DNA of 21,345 nucleotides from an uncultured Coriobacteriales bacterium (GTDB taxonomy: Bacteria > Actinomycetota > Coriobacteriia > Coriobacteriales > UMGS124): assembly GCA_903789505.1 (NCBI GenBank), contig CAIFEU010000025.1, forward strand, positions 1-21,345, given 5' to 3'. Every line of letters starts with the position of its first letter. Position 1 is the stretch's first letter. Shown one piece after another: positions 15,275 through 21,345 of the stretch. A program made the position numbers and the translations under genes. Below the pieces are notes generated by a model. That model was not told the DNA's origin. It was given only the letters and a program-made list of their open reading frames with translations, and did no database searches.

Positions 15275-15410
15275 CCCGCGCGCCCTCGGCACGCCCGGGC
15301 GGAGGCCGTCAGCGTGCGGACATGATGCCTGACGTCGGCATGACGCCGCTTCGACACCCGCGGTGCTATCGTGTGCTGCGATGCGTCTCGTTCCGGAGAA
15401 AGGAGCTCGC
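15275..15410 (+). other. Gap before the bile salt hydrolase gene
   Basis: 136 bp with no gene or strong hairpin. A ribosome-binding site AGAAAGGAG ends 5 nt before the ATG at 15411. No clear promoter hexamers were found. Confidence 0.5.
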
Positions 15411-16376
15411 ATGTGCACTGGGGTCAGGTTCTCGGACGGCGAGGGCAACATGTACTTTGCCCGCAACCTCGACTGGTGCTGCTCGTACGGGGAGCGGGTG
15501 GTGATCACGCCGACGGGCTATAGGCCGACCTCGCCCTTCGGGGCGACCACCGAGATTCGGTGGCCCGTCATCGGCATGGGGATCGTCGAGCAGAACGTCC
15601 CGCTGTACTTCGACTGCGCCAACCAGGCGGGCCTGGCCGTCGCCGGCCTCAACTTCCCGGGGTACGCGAGCTACGAGAGCGACGCCGTGGCGGGCAAGAC
15701 CAACGTCGCGTCGTGGGAGCTGCCCCTGTGGATCGTCTCGCGCTTCTCGACGGTCGACGAGGTCGAGGCGGCGCTCGCCGACGTCGCCGTCGTCGACAAG
15801 CCCGTGAGCGACCGCTTCCCCACGTCGCTGCTGCACTGGATCGTGGGCGACGCGACGCGCAGCATCGCGATCGAGTACACCGCCGACGGCATGCACGTGT
15901 TCGACGACGACGTGGACGTGCTCACCAACCAGCCCGGCTTCGCGTGGCATCGCGAGAACCTGCGCAACTACCTCAACGTCACCAGCGACGTCGCCCCCAA
16001 GACCACCTGGGACCGCGCGTCGCTTGAGCCGTACGGGTCGGGCGGCGCCATGCGCGGGATGCCCGGCGACTACTACTCGCCCTCGCGCTTCGTGCGCATC
16101 GCCTACCTCAACGCCAACTACCCCGTGCAGCAGGGTGAGAAGGCCAACGTCAGCCGCATGTTCCACGAGCTGGGCGGCGTCTCGATGATCGACGGCGCGG
16201 CGCGCATGACCAACGGCCAGTTCGAGACCACCGTCTACACCGGCGGCTTCTCCTCGCGGACGAACACCTACTACTACACGACCTACGACGAGCCGGCGAT
16301 CCGCTCGGTTGCCCTGGCCGACCACGACACCTCCGGCAGCGAGCTCATCGAGGTCGCCGACCCGCTGCGCCCCTAG
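15411..16376 (+). CDS. bsh: Bile salt hydrolase (choloylglycine hydrolase, Ntn family)
   Basis: 321 residues, the usual length. ATG at 15411 is fixed by AAGGAG upstream and by the chemistry: removal of Met1 exposes the nucleophile Cys2 (MCTG). The canonical active-site set is present: Cys2, Arg18 and Asp21 (FARNLDW), Asn81 (GLNFPG), Asn173 (LTNQPGF) and Arg226 (PGDYYSPSR). No signal peptide, so cytoplasmic. It cleaves the glycine or taurine amide of conjugated bile acids. The related penicillin V acylases share the fold, but GLNFPG and PGDYYSPSRFVR favour bile salts. It stands alone, between the PerR-type gene and a convergent surface-protein gene, in DNA as GC-rich as its neighbours. It indicates an intestinal habitat. 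Confidence 0.93.
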   Translation: MCTGVRFSDGEGNMYFARNLDWCCSYGERVVITPTGYRPTSPFGATTEIRWPVIGMGIVEQNVPLYFDCANQAGLAVAGLNFPGYASYESDAVAGKTNVASWELPLWIVSRFSTVDEVEAALADVAVVDKPVSDRFPTSLLHWIVGDATRSIAIEYTADGMHVFDDDVDVLTNQPGFAWHRENLRNYLNVTSDVAPKTTWDRASLEPYGSGGAMRGMPGDYYSPSRFVRIAYLNANYPVQQGEKANVSRMFHELGGVSMIDGAARMTNGQFETTVYTGGFSSRTNTYYYTTYDEPAIRSVALADHDTSGSELIEVADPLRP

Positions 16377-16405
16377 GGGCGTCGGGCAGGCATCTCGCCC
16401 CCCTC

Positions 16406-16431
16406 GGGAGGGCTCGGACGATGGCCCTCCC
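16406..16431 (+). terminator. Terminator-like hairpin after bsh
   Basis: An 8-bp perfect stem GGGAGGGC/GCCCTCCC with a 10-nt loop, beginning 30 bp after the bsh stop. There is no U run. Confidence 0.5.
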
Positions 16432-16553
16432 CGGACGATGCCTCCCGAGCGGTGGGGTCTGCCGTCCTCGGCCCCTGCCTGTGGGAGCCGTTCGCCCCAC
16501 AAGGGCCGTTCGGCGCCGCGAGCAAAGAGAACGGAGCGGCTCCACCCCGGCCG

Positions 16554-16566
16554 CCCCCCCCCCCCC
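16554..16566. repeat. Homopolymeric C13 tract
   Basis: Thirteen consecutive C, flanked by other C-rich sequence, in the gap between two converging genes. It lies about 100 bp beyond the stop of the surface-protein gene and in no reading frame I accept. Confidence 0.85.
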
Positions 16567-16668
16567 GCCCCGCCGCACTACCGCCAGCCGCCCCCCGGCC
16601 CGCCCCGGCGCCCCCAAGGCACCTGGGCTGCCGGCATAAGGTGGCAGGAAGACCCCACTCGTCGCCCC

Positions 16669-18408
16669 TTACGCGAGCTCGCTCAGACGCTGCAGCACGC
16701 GCGCCGTGACCTGCATGTAGTAGGCGTAGTCGTCGGGACTCAGCGAGTTCACGTCGATCGCCCCGATCTGGGCGCTCCACGAGGCGTAGTCGCTCATGAG
16801 CGTACTGAGGTCCTGGAGCATGGACGCGGGGTCGCCGGAGCTCTCGTACGCGAGCATGAAGTCGACGTAGTCGTTCATGAACGTCTCATAGCCGTCCATG
16901 AGGTCGCGGAAGTCACCGGTCGCCGTTGATGCGGGCGTCGGCACCTCCGCCACGGGCGTCTCGGTCGCGGCTTCGGCGTCGTTGGAGCCGTCGGCCTCGA
17001 CATCGGAGCCGGCGGCAGCGGCAGCGGCGCCCGCGGTCCCCGCCGCTACCGCGATCGGCGTTGCCGTGACGGTCTTGGGGTCGAGCGCGTCAAAGCCCTT
17101 CTCGTCGTACGTGTTGCCGGCGTACGCGATCTGCACGCCGTCGGCGTTGCTCGCGACGGCGCGCGAGCGCTTGGAGGCGATGGACGCGCCGAACGTGACG
17201 CTCTCGAGCGCGTCGTTGTAGGCGATCGCGTTCTGAGCCAGCTTGATCTGCCCGTTGCCGATCGTCACGTCCGTGAGCTCGTCATCGCTGCTGATCGCCC
17301 CCTCGCCGAGCTCGAGCTCGTTGCCCTCGCCCGCGTCGATCGTGACGGTCGCAAGTCTCCCGTCGCTGTAGATCGCGTACTTGCCCAGGCTGACGGGGCC
17401 GCCGACGATCGACACCGTCGTCAGGTCGTCGTTGTAGGCCAGGGCGTTGTCGCCCAGGTCGACCGCACAGCCGGAGATGTCAACGCTCACGAGGCCCATC
17501 GAGGAGAACGCCGACTTCCCCGCCGTGAGCGTGCCGCCCGTCACGGTGACGACGGCGTCGTCGCCCGACTCGTAGAGCGCGTACTTGCCGAGGTCGGCGC
17601 GCGTGTTCAGCAAGGACAGGCTCTCGAGCCGGTCGTTGTAGGCCAGGGCGTTGTCGTCAGCGGTCAGGTCGCAGTCGTACAGCGTGACGTCGGAAACCTC
17701 CGCGCTCGAGAAAGCGGACTCCTCGAGCGTGACGGTGGACCCGCTCATGCCGACCGTCATCCGGTCGCCCGTCCCATAGAAGGCATACTCGCCGAGGTCG
17801 AGGGTGCTGTCGATGACGGTGAGCGACGTGGTGTCGTCGTCGTAGGCAAAGGCGTTGTCGTCGGTGGTGATTGTGGAGTCGACGATCACGATCTGGTTGA
17901 TCTGCGCGCTCGAGAACGCGTTCTTGTCGATGCTCAGGTTCACGCCGTACAGGACGAGCTCGTCAGCCTTCAGGTACGAGAACGCGTTGCTGTCGATGCC
18001 GGTCACGGCCTCGCCCGCGTCGCTGACGGACGGAATCACGAGGACGTCGTCCGTGCACGTGCCGACGCCCGTGATCATGCACGTGCCGTCGCCGTTGCTC
18101 GTAAACTCCAGGCCCTCCGAGGGCGCCGGGGCACTGTCGAAGGGGTTCACGACCGGGTTCTCGACCTGCGGCGACGAGCCGACCGCGTCCGCCCCCGCGC
18201 TCCCGACGACCCCGTCGGCGACCGAGGATGCCGACGCGGCGACCTGGGTGGACGCCGCCTTGCCGACGGCTTCCTTCGCGAGGGCGGGGGCGGCCAGACC
18301 ACCGGCGCCCGCGACGCTCGCGCAGAGCATAAGGGCGATGGCGAGCGAGGCGCGGCCCCTCGGCGTGGCGGTCTGCCGTCCTGACGTGTGCTCGTGCGGG
18401 TGTTTCAT
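16669..18408 (-). CDS. Secreted BspA-like leucine-rich-repeat surface protein
   Basis: 579 residues. ATG at 18408 (MKHPHEHTSG) with AGAGG about 8 nt upstream. A signal peptide spans about residues 18-44 (basic start, SLAIALMLCASVAGAGGLAA, then PALA). Residues 99-141 match the lead-in common in gut BspA-like proteins (EFTSNGDGTCMITGVGTC). Residues 142-410 are LRR_5-type repeats. A low-complexity Ala/Glu/Thr/Pro linker (about 455-497) leads to a helical end domain, DFRDLMDGYETFMNDYVDFM to the C terminus, ending ARVLQRLSELA. No LPXTG anchor and no lipobox are seen, so attachment to the cell is unexplained. BspA-like proteins bind host or bacterial partners; the ligand is unknown. It lies 120 nt downstream of a MerR-type regulator and is possibly co-transcribed with it. 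Confidence 0.9.
   Translation of the reverse strand: MKHPHEHTSGRQTATPRGRASLAIALMLCASVAGAGGLAAPALAKEAVGKAASTQVAASASSVADGVVGSAGADAVGSSPQVENPVVNPFDSAPAPSEGLEFTSNGDGTCMITGVGTCTDDVLVIPSVSDAGEAVTGIDSNAFSYLKADELVLYGVNLSIDKNAFSSAQINQIVIVDSTITTDDNAFAYDDDTTSLTVIDSTLDLGEYAFYGTGDRMTVGMSGSTVTLEESAFSSAEVSDVTLYDCDLTADDNALAYNDRLESLSLLNTRADLGKYALYESGDDAVVTVTGGTLTAGKSAFSSMGLVSVDISGCAVDLGDNALAYNDDLTTVSIVGGPVSLGKYAIYSDGRLATVTIDAGEGNELELGEGAISSDDELTDVTIGNGQIKLAQNAIAYNDALESVTFGASIASKRSRAVASNADGVQIAYAGNTYDEKGFDALDPKTVTATPIAVAAGTAGAAAAAAGSDVEADGSNDAEAATETPVAEVPTPASTATGDFRDLMDGYETFMNDYVDFMLAYESSGDPASMLQDLSTLMSDYASWSAQIGAIDVNSLSPDDYAYYMQVTARVLQRLSELA
17179..17985 (-). repeat. LRR_5 repeats with a three-unit, 68-residue higher-order period
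   Basis: Twelve units of 22-23 residues start with Ala at residues 142, 164, 186, 209, 232, 254, 277, 300, 322, 345, 371 and 394. From the second unit on, three types rotate: AFSS, then A(F/L)AYND, then A(F/L/I)Y preceded by LG(E/K)Y. Like units lie 68 residues apart (164, 232, 300; 186, 254, 322; 209, 277, 345). The last cycle is stretched by about 3-4 residues. Confidence 0.85.
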
Positions 18409-18418
18409 GCTGGTTCCT

Positions 18419-18444
18419 CTCTCGTGTGACCCTCTCGTGTGACC
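18419..18444. repeat. Perfect 13-bp tandem duplication before the surface-protein gene
   Basis: CTCTCGTGTGACC occurs at 18419-18431 and again at 18432-18444. A third copy with one change (CTTTCGTGTGACC) is at 18602-18614, inside the end of the MerR-type gene. Read in the gene's direction, the copies are GGTCACACGAGAG, and the copy next to the start supplies the GAGAG of the ribosome-binding site. Confidence 0.85.
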
Positions 18445-18528
18445 GCCGCGCGGCCGTCTCGTCCCCGCCGCTGCGGCATCCGCGCGCCGGCGCCCCCCTC
18501 GACCTCGCGGTCCGCGCCGGCGCACGGC

Positions 18529-19443
18529 TTACTGGCATGCCATCCCATCGGGCTCTCCCGCGCCGTCCACCTCCCCGCGCGCGGCGACCGCCTCGCACAG
18601 CCTTTCGTGTGACCCCGCGCCAAGCCAGAGCTCCAGGATGAGGTCGACGCCGGGCATGTCGAGCGTGCGTTCGAGCAGGCCGAGCGCGCCGGCGTCGTCC
18701 GCCCCGCCGCAGTGGGTGCCCGAGGGGTCGTTGTGAGGTCGGTCGGAAGGCGGACGCGGGGTGGGGCCGACGCCGTGCACGACGCCGTCGACGTGCGCGA
18801 CGAGGGCGTCGATGCCCCGCTGGACGGACGGGTCGTCCGCCGCCGCGCCCGCCCGCATGCGTCCGACAGCTTCTTCGAGGCTGCCCTTGAGGGAGGGGCG
18901 GACGGGCACGCCGCCCGGCATCTCGCACGGCGCGCCGACCGGCGTCATGCCGTCGGCGCCTTCGGCGCCGTCGTCCCCGGAATCATCGACGTCGGCGTCC
19001 CCGTCCGTCCAGAGGCTCTCGCCGCAGGCGGAGAGCAGCAGCGACGCGTCGAACAGCCGGGCGAGCGCCGCCGAGCGCGCCGAGGGCCGAGCGTCCAGGG
19101 CGTCCGCGCGCAGGGCGACGGCGCGCAGCAGGTCGGCGGTCGTGGCGAGCCACGCCTCGTACAGCCTGCTCGCCACGACGTCCAGCATGCCGCGCCGGTC
19201 ACCCGCGGCGTCGAACCTCCGTCTGATCTCCGGCAGGCTGAGTCCCTCGCGCCTCAGCCGGGCAATCACGAACAGCTCCGCGAGGTCCTCCTCGCCGTAG
19301 GACCGCCGGCCCCACGTGCTGTCGTGCGGCCGAAGGATGCCGACGCCGCCCTTTCCGTCGTAGCAGGCGCGTTGGATGTCGCGACGCGACATGTCGACGA
19401 GACGCTGGACCTGAGCGATCTGCCATGTGCGCCCCTGCGTCAT
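18529..19443 (-). CDS. MerR-family transcriptional regulator
   Basis: 304 residues. ATG at 19443 (MTQGRTWQIA) with GGAGGAGG upstream; the longer open frame to 19809 is Arg/Ala-rich and not convincing. The N-terminal MerR winged HTH covers about residues 7-80: WQIAQVQRLVDMSRRDIQR, a 'RPHDSTWGRRSY' wing and LFVIARLRREGLSLPEIRRRF. The rest (80-304) is a helical effector part with an Asp/Gly-rich stretch near 180-200. It contains no cysteine pattern like those of metal-sensing MerR proteins, so a small-molecule ligand is more likely than a metal. An inverted repeat (19491-19505) upstream may be its operator. Its probable target is the secreted repeat protein immediately downstream (inference). 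Confidence 0.82.
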   Translation of the reverse strand: MTQGRTWQIAQVQRLVDMSRRDIQRACYDGKGGVGILRPHDSTWGRRSYGEEDLAELFVIARLRREGLSLPEIRRRFDAAGDRRGMLDVVASRLYEAWLATTADLLRAVALRADALDARPSARSAALARLFDASLLLSACGESLWTDGDADVDDSGDDGAEGADGMTPVGAPCEMPGGVPVRPSLKGSLEEAVGRMRAGAAADDPSVQRGIDALVAHVDGVVHGVGPTPRPPSDRPHNDPSGTHCGGADDAGALGLLERTLDMPGVDLILELWLGAGSHERLCEAVAARGEVDGAGEPDGMACQ

Positions 19444-19490
19444 CGCCGTGTCGCCTCCTCCGCTCGCGGTGTCCGAGGACAACTCAAACC

Positions 19491-19505
19491 GTTCAACAGG
19501 TGAAC
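19491..19505 (-). promoter_or_regulatory. Candidate MerR operator
   Basis: GTTCA-ACAGG-TGAAC, a perfect 5-5-5 inverted repeat 48 bp before the MerR-type start, in an AT-richer patch of GC-rich DNA. MerR proteins usually bind inverted repeats between stretched -35 and -10 elements. I could not identify those elements with confidence. Confidence 0.45.
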
Positions 19506-19923
19506 AGCAAGAACCGCGAGCTGAACTCCCCGCCTGCGTCTGCGCCTGCGCCGCGCGCGGCACGCCTGCCACACGCGCGAGGGACGACGCGCGCCTCCCG
19601 CTCTCCTCGCGCGGCGCGCCCGCCACCCCCGCGCCGAAACCGACCGTCTTGCCATCCCATCGCGTACTCCTCTCGTCGTGCGTCGTCTGCAGAGACGGGC
19701 GCCCTTGAAACGGGGCGCCTCGCCATGAGAGGGGCCGCGAATTTCGCGATTGGCCGCGGACGGTCGGGCTGCCCCGCGCGCGGGCGGCGCGTCGACTCGC
19801 GCGCGCCACCGCCGAGTCGCCGTCCCACCGCCGGGGCCCCGCCCGCCGACCTCCGGGCGCGCGAACGCACGCGGACGGCGCCCGCTCCCCAGGTATGTGG
19901 AGATGTGGAGAGAGGGGGCAACC

Positions 19924-19959
19924 GTGTTAGTCATGGAAAACTTTTTCGATAAGGTGTGA
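19924..19959 (+). CDS. Possible leader peptide upstream of the iron permease
   Basis: GTG start at 19924 after GGAGAGAGGGGG and a 5-nt spacer; the frame encodes MLVMENFFDKV and stops at TGA 19957-19959. An internal ATG at 19933 would give MENFFDKV. The bases 19927-19952 contain 7 G/C in 26, in a region otherwise near three-quarters GC or more. A hairpin begins 11 nt after the stop. The low GC could equally reflect promoter or operator DNA rather than coding. I do not recognise the peptide. Confidence 0.25.
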   Translation: MLVMENFFDKV

Positions 19960-19969
19960 GCAACGAGCC

Positions 19970-19999
19970 GGCACCCCCGGAACGCCCGCAAGGGGTGCC
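19970..19999 (+). other. Hairpin in the permease leader
   Basis: GGCACCCC (19970-19977) and GGGGTGCC (19992-19999) form an 8-bp perfect stem with a 14-nt loop. There is no U run. It could be an attenuator, an mRNA stabiliser or a terminator of the short frame. Confidence 0.45.
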
Positions 20000-20266
20000 A
20001 CCCAACGGCCGCTCGCTCATCGGGCCCCCGACGCGCCTCCCGGGCGCATCCCGCACCAGCGCCCCGCCGGGCGCAAGCACGTCACCAGAACCCAAGCTCG
20101 CATATGGTCCCAGGCATCGAGAGCGCCCGCGCCGCCTTCGCGCGCGTCTCCCGCTCATGGCGCCTGTGTCGCGCTTCCCTGGGGTCGCCGGCTTCCCGCC
20201 GATCAACCCCCTCGCTCGGCCCCGTTCGTCCCCCGTCCCACCGTCCACCCATCCCGCGGAGGTGCC

Positions 20267-21345
20267 ATGAAGTCGCTCGCAGCGTCGGCGCGCAGGAACG
20301 CGTCGACCATCGTCCTCGCCGTCATCCTGCTCGTCGCATCGGTCGCCTCGCTGTTCGTGGGCGTGCTCGACATGGACGTGTCGGGCCTGCTCGCCGGGGA
20401 CGCCGACCACTGGCGCACGCTGCTCGTCTCCCGCGTGCCGCGCCTGCTCGCCATCCTGTGCACCGGCATGGGGATGAGCGTCGCCGGCCTGATCATGCAG
20501 CAGCTGTGCATGAACAAGTTCGTCTCGCCCACGACCGGCGCCACGATCCAGTCGGCGCAGTTCGGCATGCTCATGGCGATGGTGTTCGTGCCGAGCCTGG
20601 GGCTGGTCGGCCGCAGCCTGTTCGCGTTCGTCACCGCCGCGCTGGGGACCTGGGTCTTCGTGTGGTTCATCCAGCGCATCAAGTTCAAGGACGTCGTGAT
20701 GGTCCCGCTCGTGGGCATCATGTTCGGCTACGTGATCACCGGCGTGACCAGCTTCATCGCCTTCATGTTCGACATGAACCAGGCGCTCGACACCTGGCTG
20801 GTGGGTCACTTCTCGATGGTGCTCGAGGGTCGCTACGAGCTGGTCCTCATGGTGGTGCCGCTGGTCGCGCTCGCCTTCGCGTTCGCCAACCACTTCAACA
20901 TCGTGGGCATGGGCAAGGACTTCTCCAAGAACCTCGGCGTGCACTACAACCTGGTGCTCGTAGGCGGCCTCACGATCGCCGCGTTCATCACCGCCAGCGT
21001 CGTGGTCACCGTGGGCTCGATCTCCTACATCGGCCTGATCGTGCCGAACCTGGTGTCGATGTTCAAGGGCGACAAGATCCGCGGCACGCTGGTCGACACC
21101 GCGCTGTTCGGCGCCCTGTTCGTGCTCGTGTGCGACCTGGTCGCCCGCACGGTCATCTCCCCGTTCGAGCTGCCGATCGAGCTGATCGTGGGCATCGTGG
21201 GCTCGGTCGTGTTCATCGCGATGCTGATGTACCGGCTCTCCCATGGCCGCAAGGCCATCCGCGTCGGTCGCGGGACGGGCGGTGCGGGCGGCACGGGCGC
21301 GGGCGGCGCCCCGGGCACGCCCGCCGGCCCCGGCGCTCCCCTGGC
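20267..21345 (+). CDS. FecCD-family iron-siderophore ABC transporter permease (3' end outside window)
   Basis: ATG at 20267 with GGAGGTG 2-5 nt upstream; 359 complete codons and no stop before the window ends. The integral membrane protein has about 8-9 helices. FecCD motifs: RVPRLLAILCTGMGMSVAG, then GLIMQQLCMNKFVSPTTGA, and later SYIGLIVPNLV (the loop thought to contact the ATPase). 'DTWLVGHFSMVLEGRYEL' resembles the petrobactin/anguibactin-type permeases (YclN, FatD) more than FecD or BtuC. It would pair with a second permease, an ATPase and a binding lipoprotein, expected to the right. After the last helix (about residue 327) a Gly/Ala/Pro-rich tail (RVGRGTGGAGGTG onward) continues off the window, unusual for the family. 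No DtxR- or Fur-box of consensus form is visible upstream. Confidence 0.9.
   Translation, partial: MKSLAASARRNASTIVLAVILLVASVASLFVGVLDMDVSGLLAGDADHWRTLLVSRVPRLLAILCTGMGMSVAGLIMQQLCMNKFVSPTTGATIQSAQFGMLMAMVFVPSLGLVGRSLFAFVTAALGTWVFVWFIQRIKFKDVVMVPLVGIMFGYVITGVTSFIAFMFDMNQALDTWLVGHFSMVLEGRYELVLMVVPLVALAFAFANHFNIVGMGKDFSKNLGVHYNLVLVGGLTIAAFITASVVVTVGSISYIGLIVPNLVSMFKGDKIRGTLVDTALFGALFVLVCDLVARTVISPFELPIELIVGIVGSVVFIAMLMYRLSHGRKAIRVGRGTGGAGGTGAGGAPGTPAGPGAPL

Larger units (their letters stand above)
16377..16668. other. Convergent intergenic region with alternative hairpins
   Basis: 292 bp with no gene. GGGAGGGC (16406-16413) pairs with GCCCTCCC (16424-16431), forming a likely bsh terminator. 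The overlapping CTCGGGAGG (16404-16412) could pair instead with CCTCCCGAG about 30 bp further on. CGGACGATG is repeated at 16415-16423 and 16432-16440. GCCGTTCG is repeated near 16487 and 16505. A 13-base C run is listed separately. Confidence 0.45.
19444..20266. other. 823-bp gene-poor region between the MerR-type and permease genes
   Basis: No gene of normal composition is supported; the open frames here are Arg/Ala/Pro-rich by-products of very high GC. Items seen: the MerR-like inverted repeat (19491-19505); a hairpin GGCGCCC/GGGCGCC at 19698-19719; an ATGTGGAG tandem pair at 19895-19910; a low-GC patch with a short open frame near 19924-19959; and a hairpin at 19970-19999. The stretch 20000-20255 is GC-rich and shows nothing I can name. 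A structured RNA or long leader is possible. Confidence 0.5.

Noticed and set aside
19444..19991. Overlapping open frames on both strands upstream of the MerR-type gene
   Set aside because: Arg/Ala/Pro-rich, low complexity, mutually overlapping and without good start sites.
19931..21244. 437-codon minus-strand open frame opposite the permease
   Set aside because: His/Glu/Asp/Arg-rich antisense shadow; the plus strand has unmistakable FecCD motifs.

Overview
The window reads as chromosomal DNA of a GC-rich anaerobic gut or oral actinobacterium of class Coriobacteriia. The evidence is a LuxR-type HTH joined to a 12-helix membrane domain, several Tat-exported fumarate-reductase-like flavoproteins, a bile salt hydrolase and a BspA-like surface protein. 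The genus cannot be fixed from the sequence alone.

Left part (1-12012): redox and respiration-like genes. The window opens with the C-terminal end of a LuxR regulator (1-345) followed by a Tat flavoprotein (515-2287). A second, complete membrane LuxR regulator (2641-4107) converges on a three-gene minus-strand operon: Tat flavoprotein (7017-8600), Tat flavoprotein (5142-6926), short-chain dehydrogenase (4269-5036). Upstream lie a Crp/Fnr-type regulator (8974-9666, minus) and, divergent from it, a SdhA/AprA-type Tat flavoprotein (9921-11786) with an 8-cysteine ferredoxin (11797-12012). That makes four exported flavoproteins in 12 kb. None has a fused FMN or heme domain, and no cytochrome or quinol-oxidising membrane subunit lies beside them. 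The part from about 2.3 to 12.0 kb looks less GC-rich than either flank and may be an accessory island. Substrates are unknown.

Middle part (12057-15274): a peroxide-defence module. ahpC and a thioredoxin reductase fused to an AhpF-N-terminal-like dithiol domain form a minus-strand operon. A PerR-type Fur regulator is divergent. Both promoters carry an inverted repeat built from the same 9-base half-sites but with different spacing.

Right part (15411-21345): a bile salt hydrolase with all canonical catalytic residues; a MerR-type regulator followed by a secreted leucine-rich-repeat protein with a regular 68-residue higher-order repeat; an 823-bp gene-poor stretch holding an AT-rich patch with an 11-codon open frame; and the start of a FecCD-family siderophore ABC permease that runs off the window.

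The window shows several environmental-response modules side by side: exported reductases under one- or two-protein regulators, peroxide detoxification, bile-salt deconjugation, adhesion and iron uptake. The best candidates for undescribed biology are the exported flavoprotein cluster with its ferredoxin partner, the paired operators of the peroxide module, and the leader of the iron permease.
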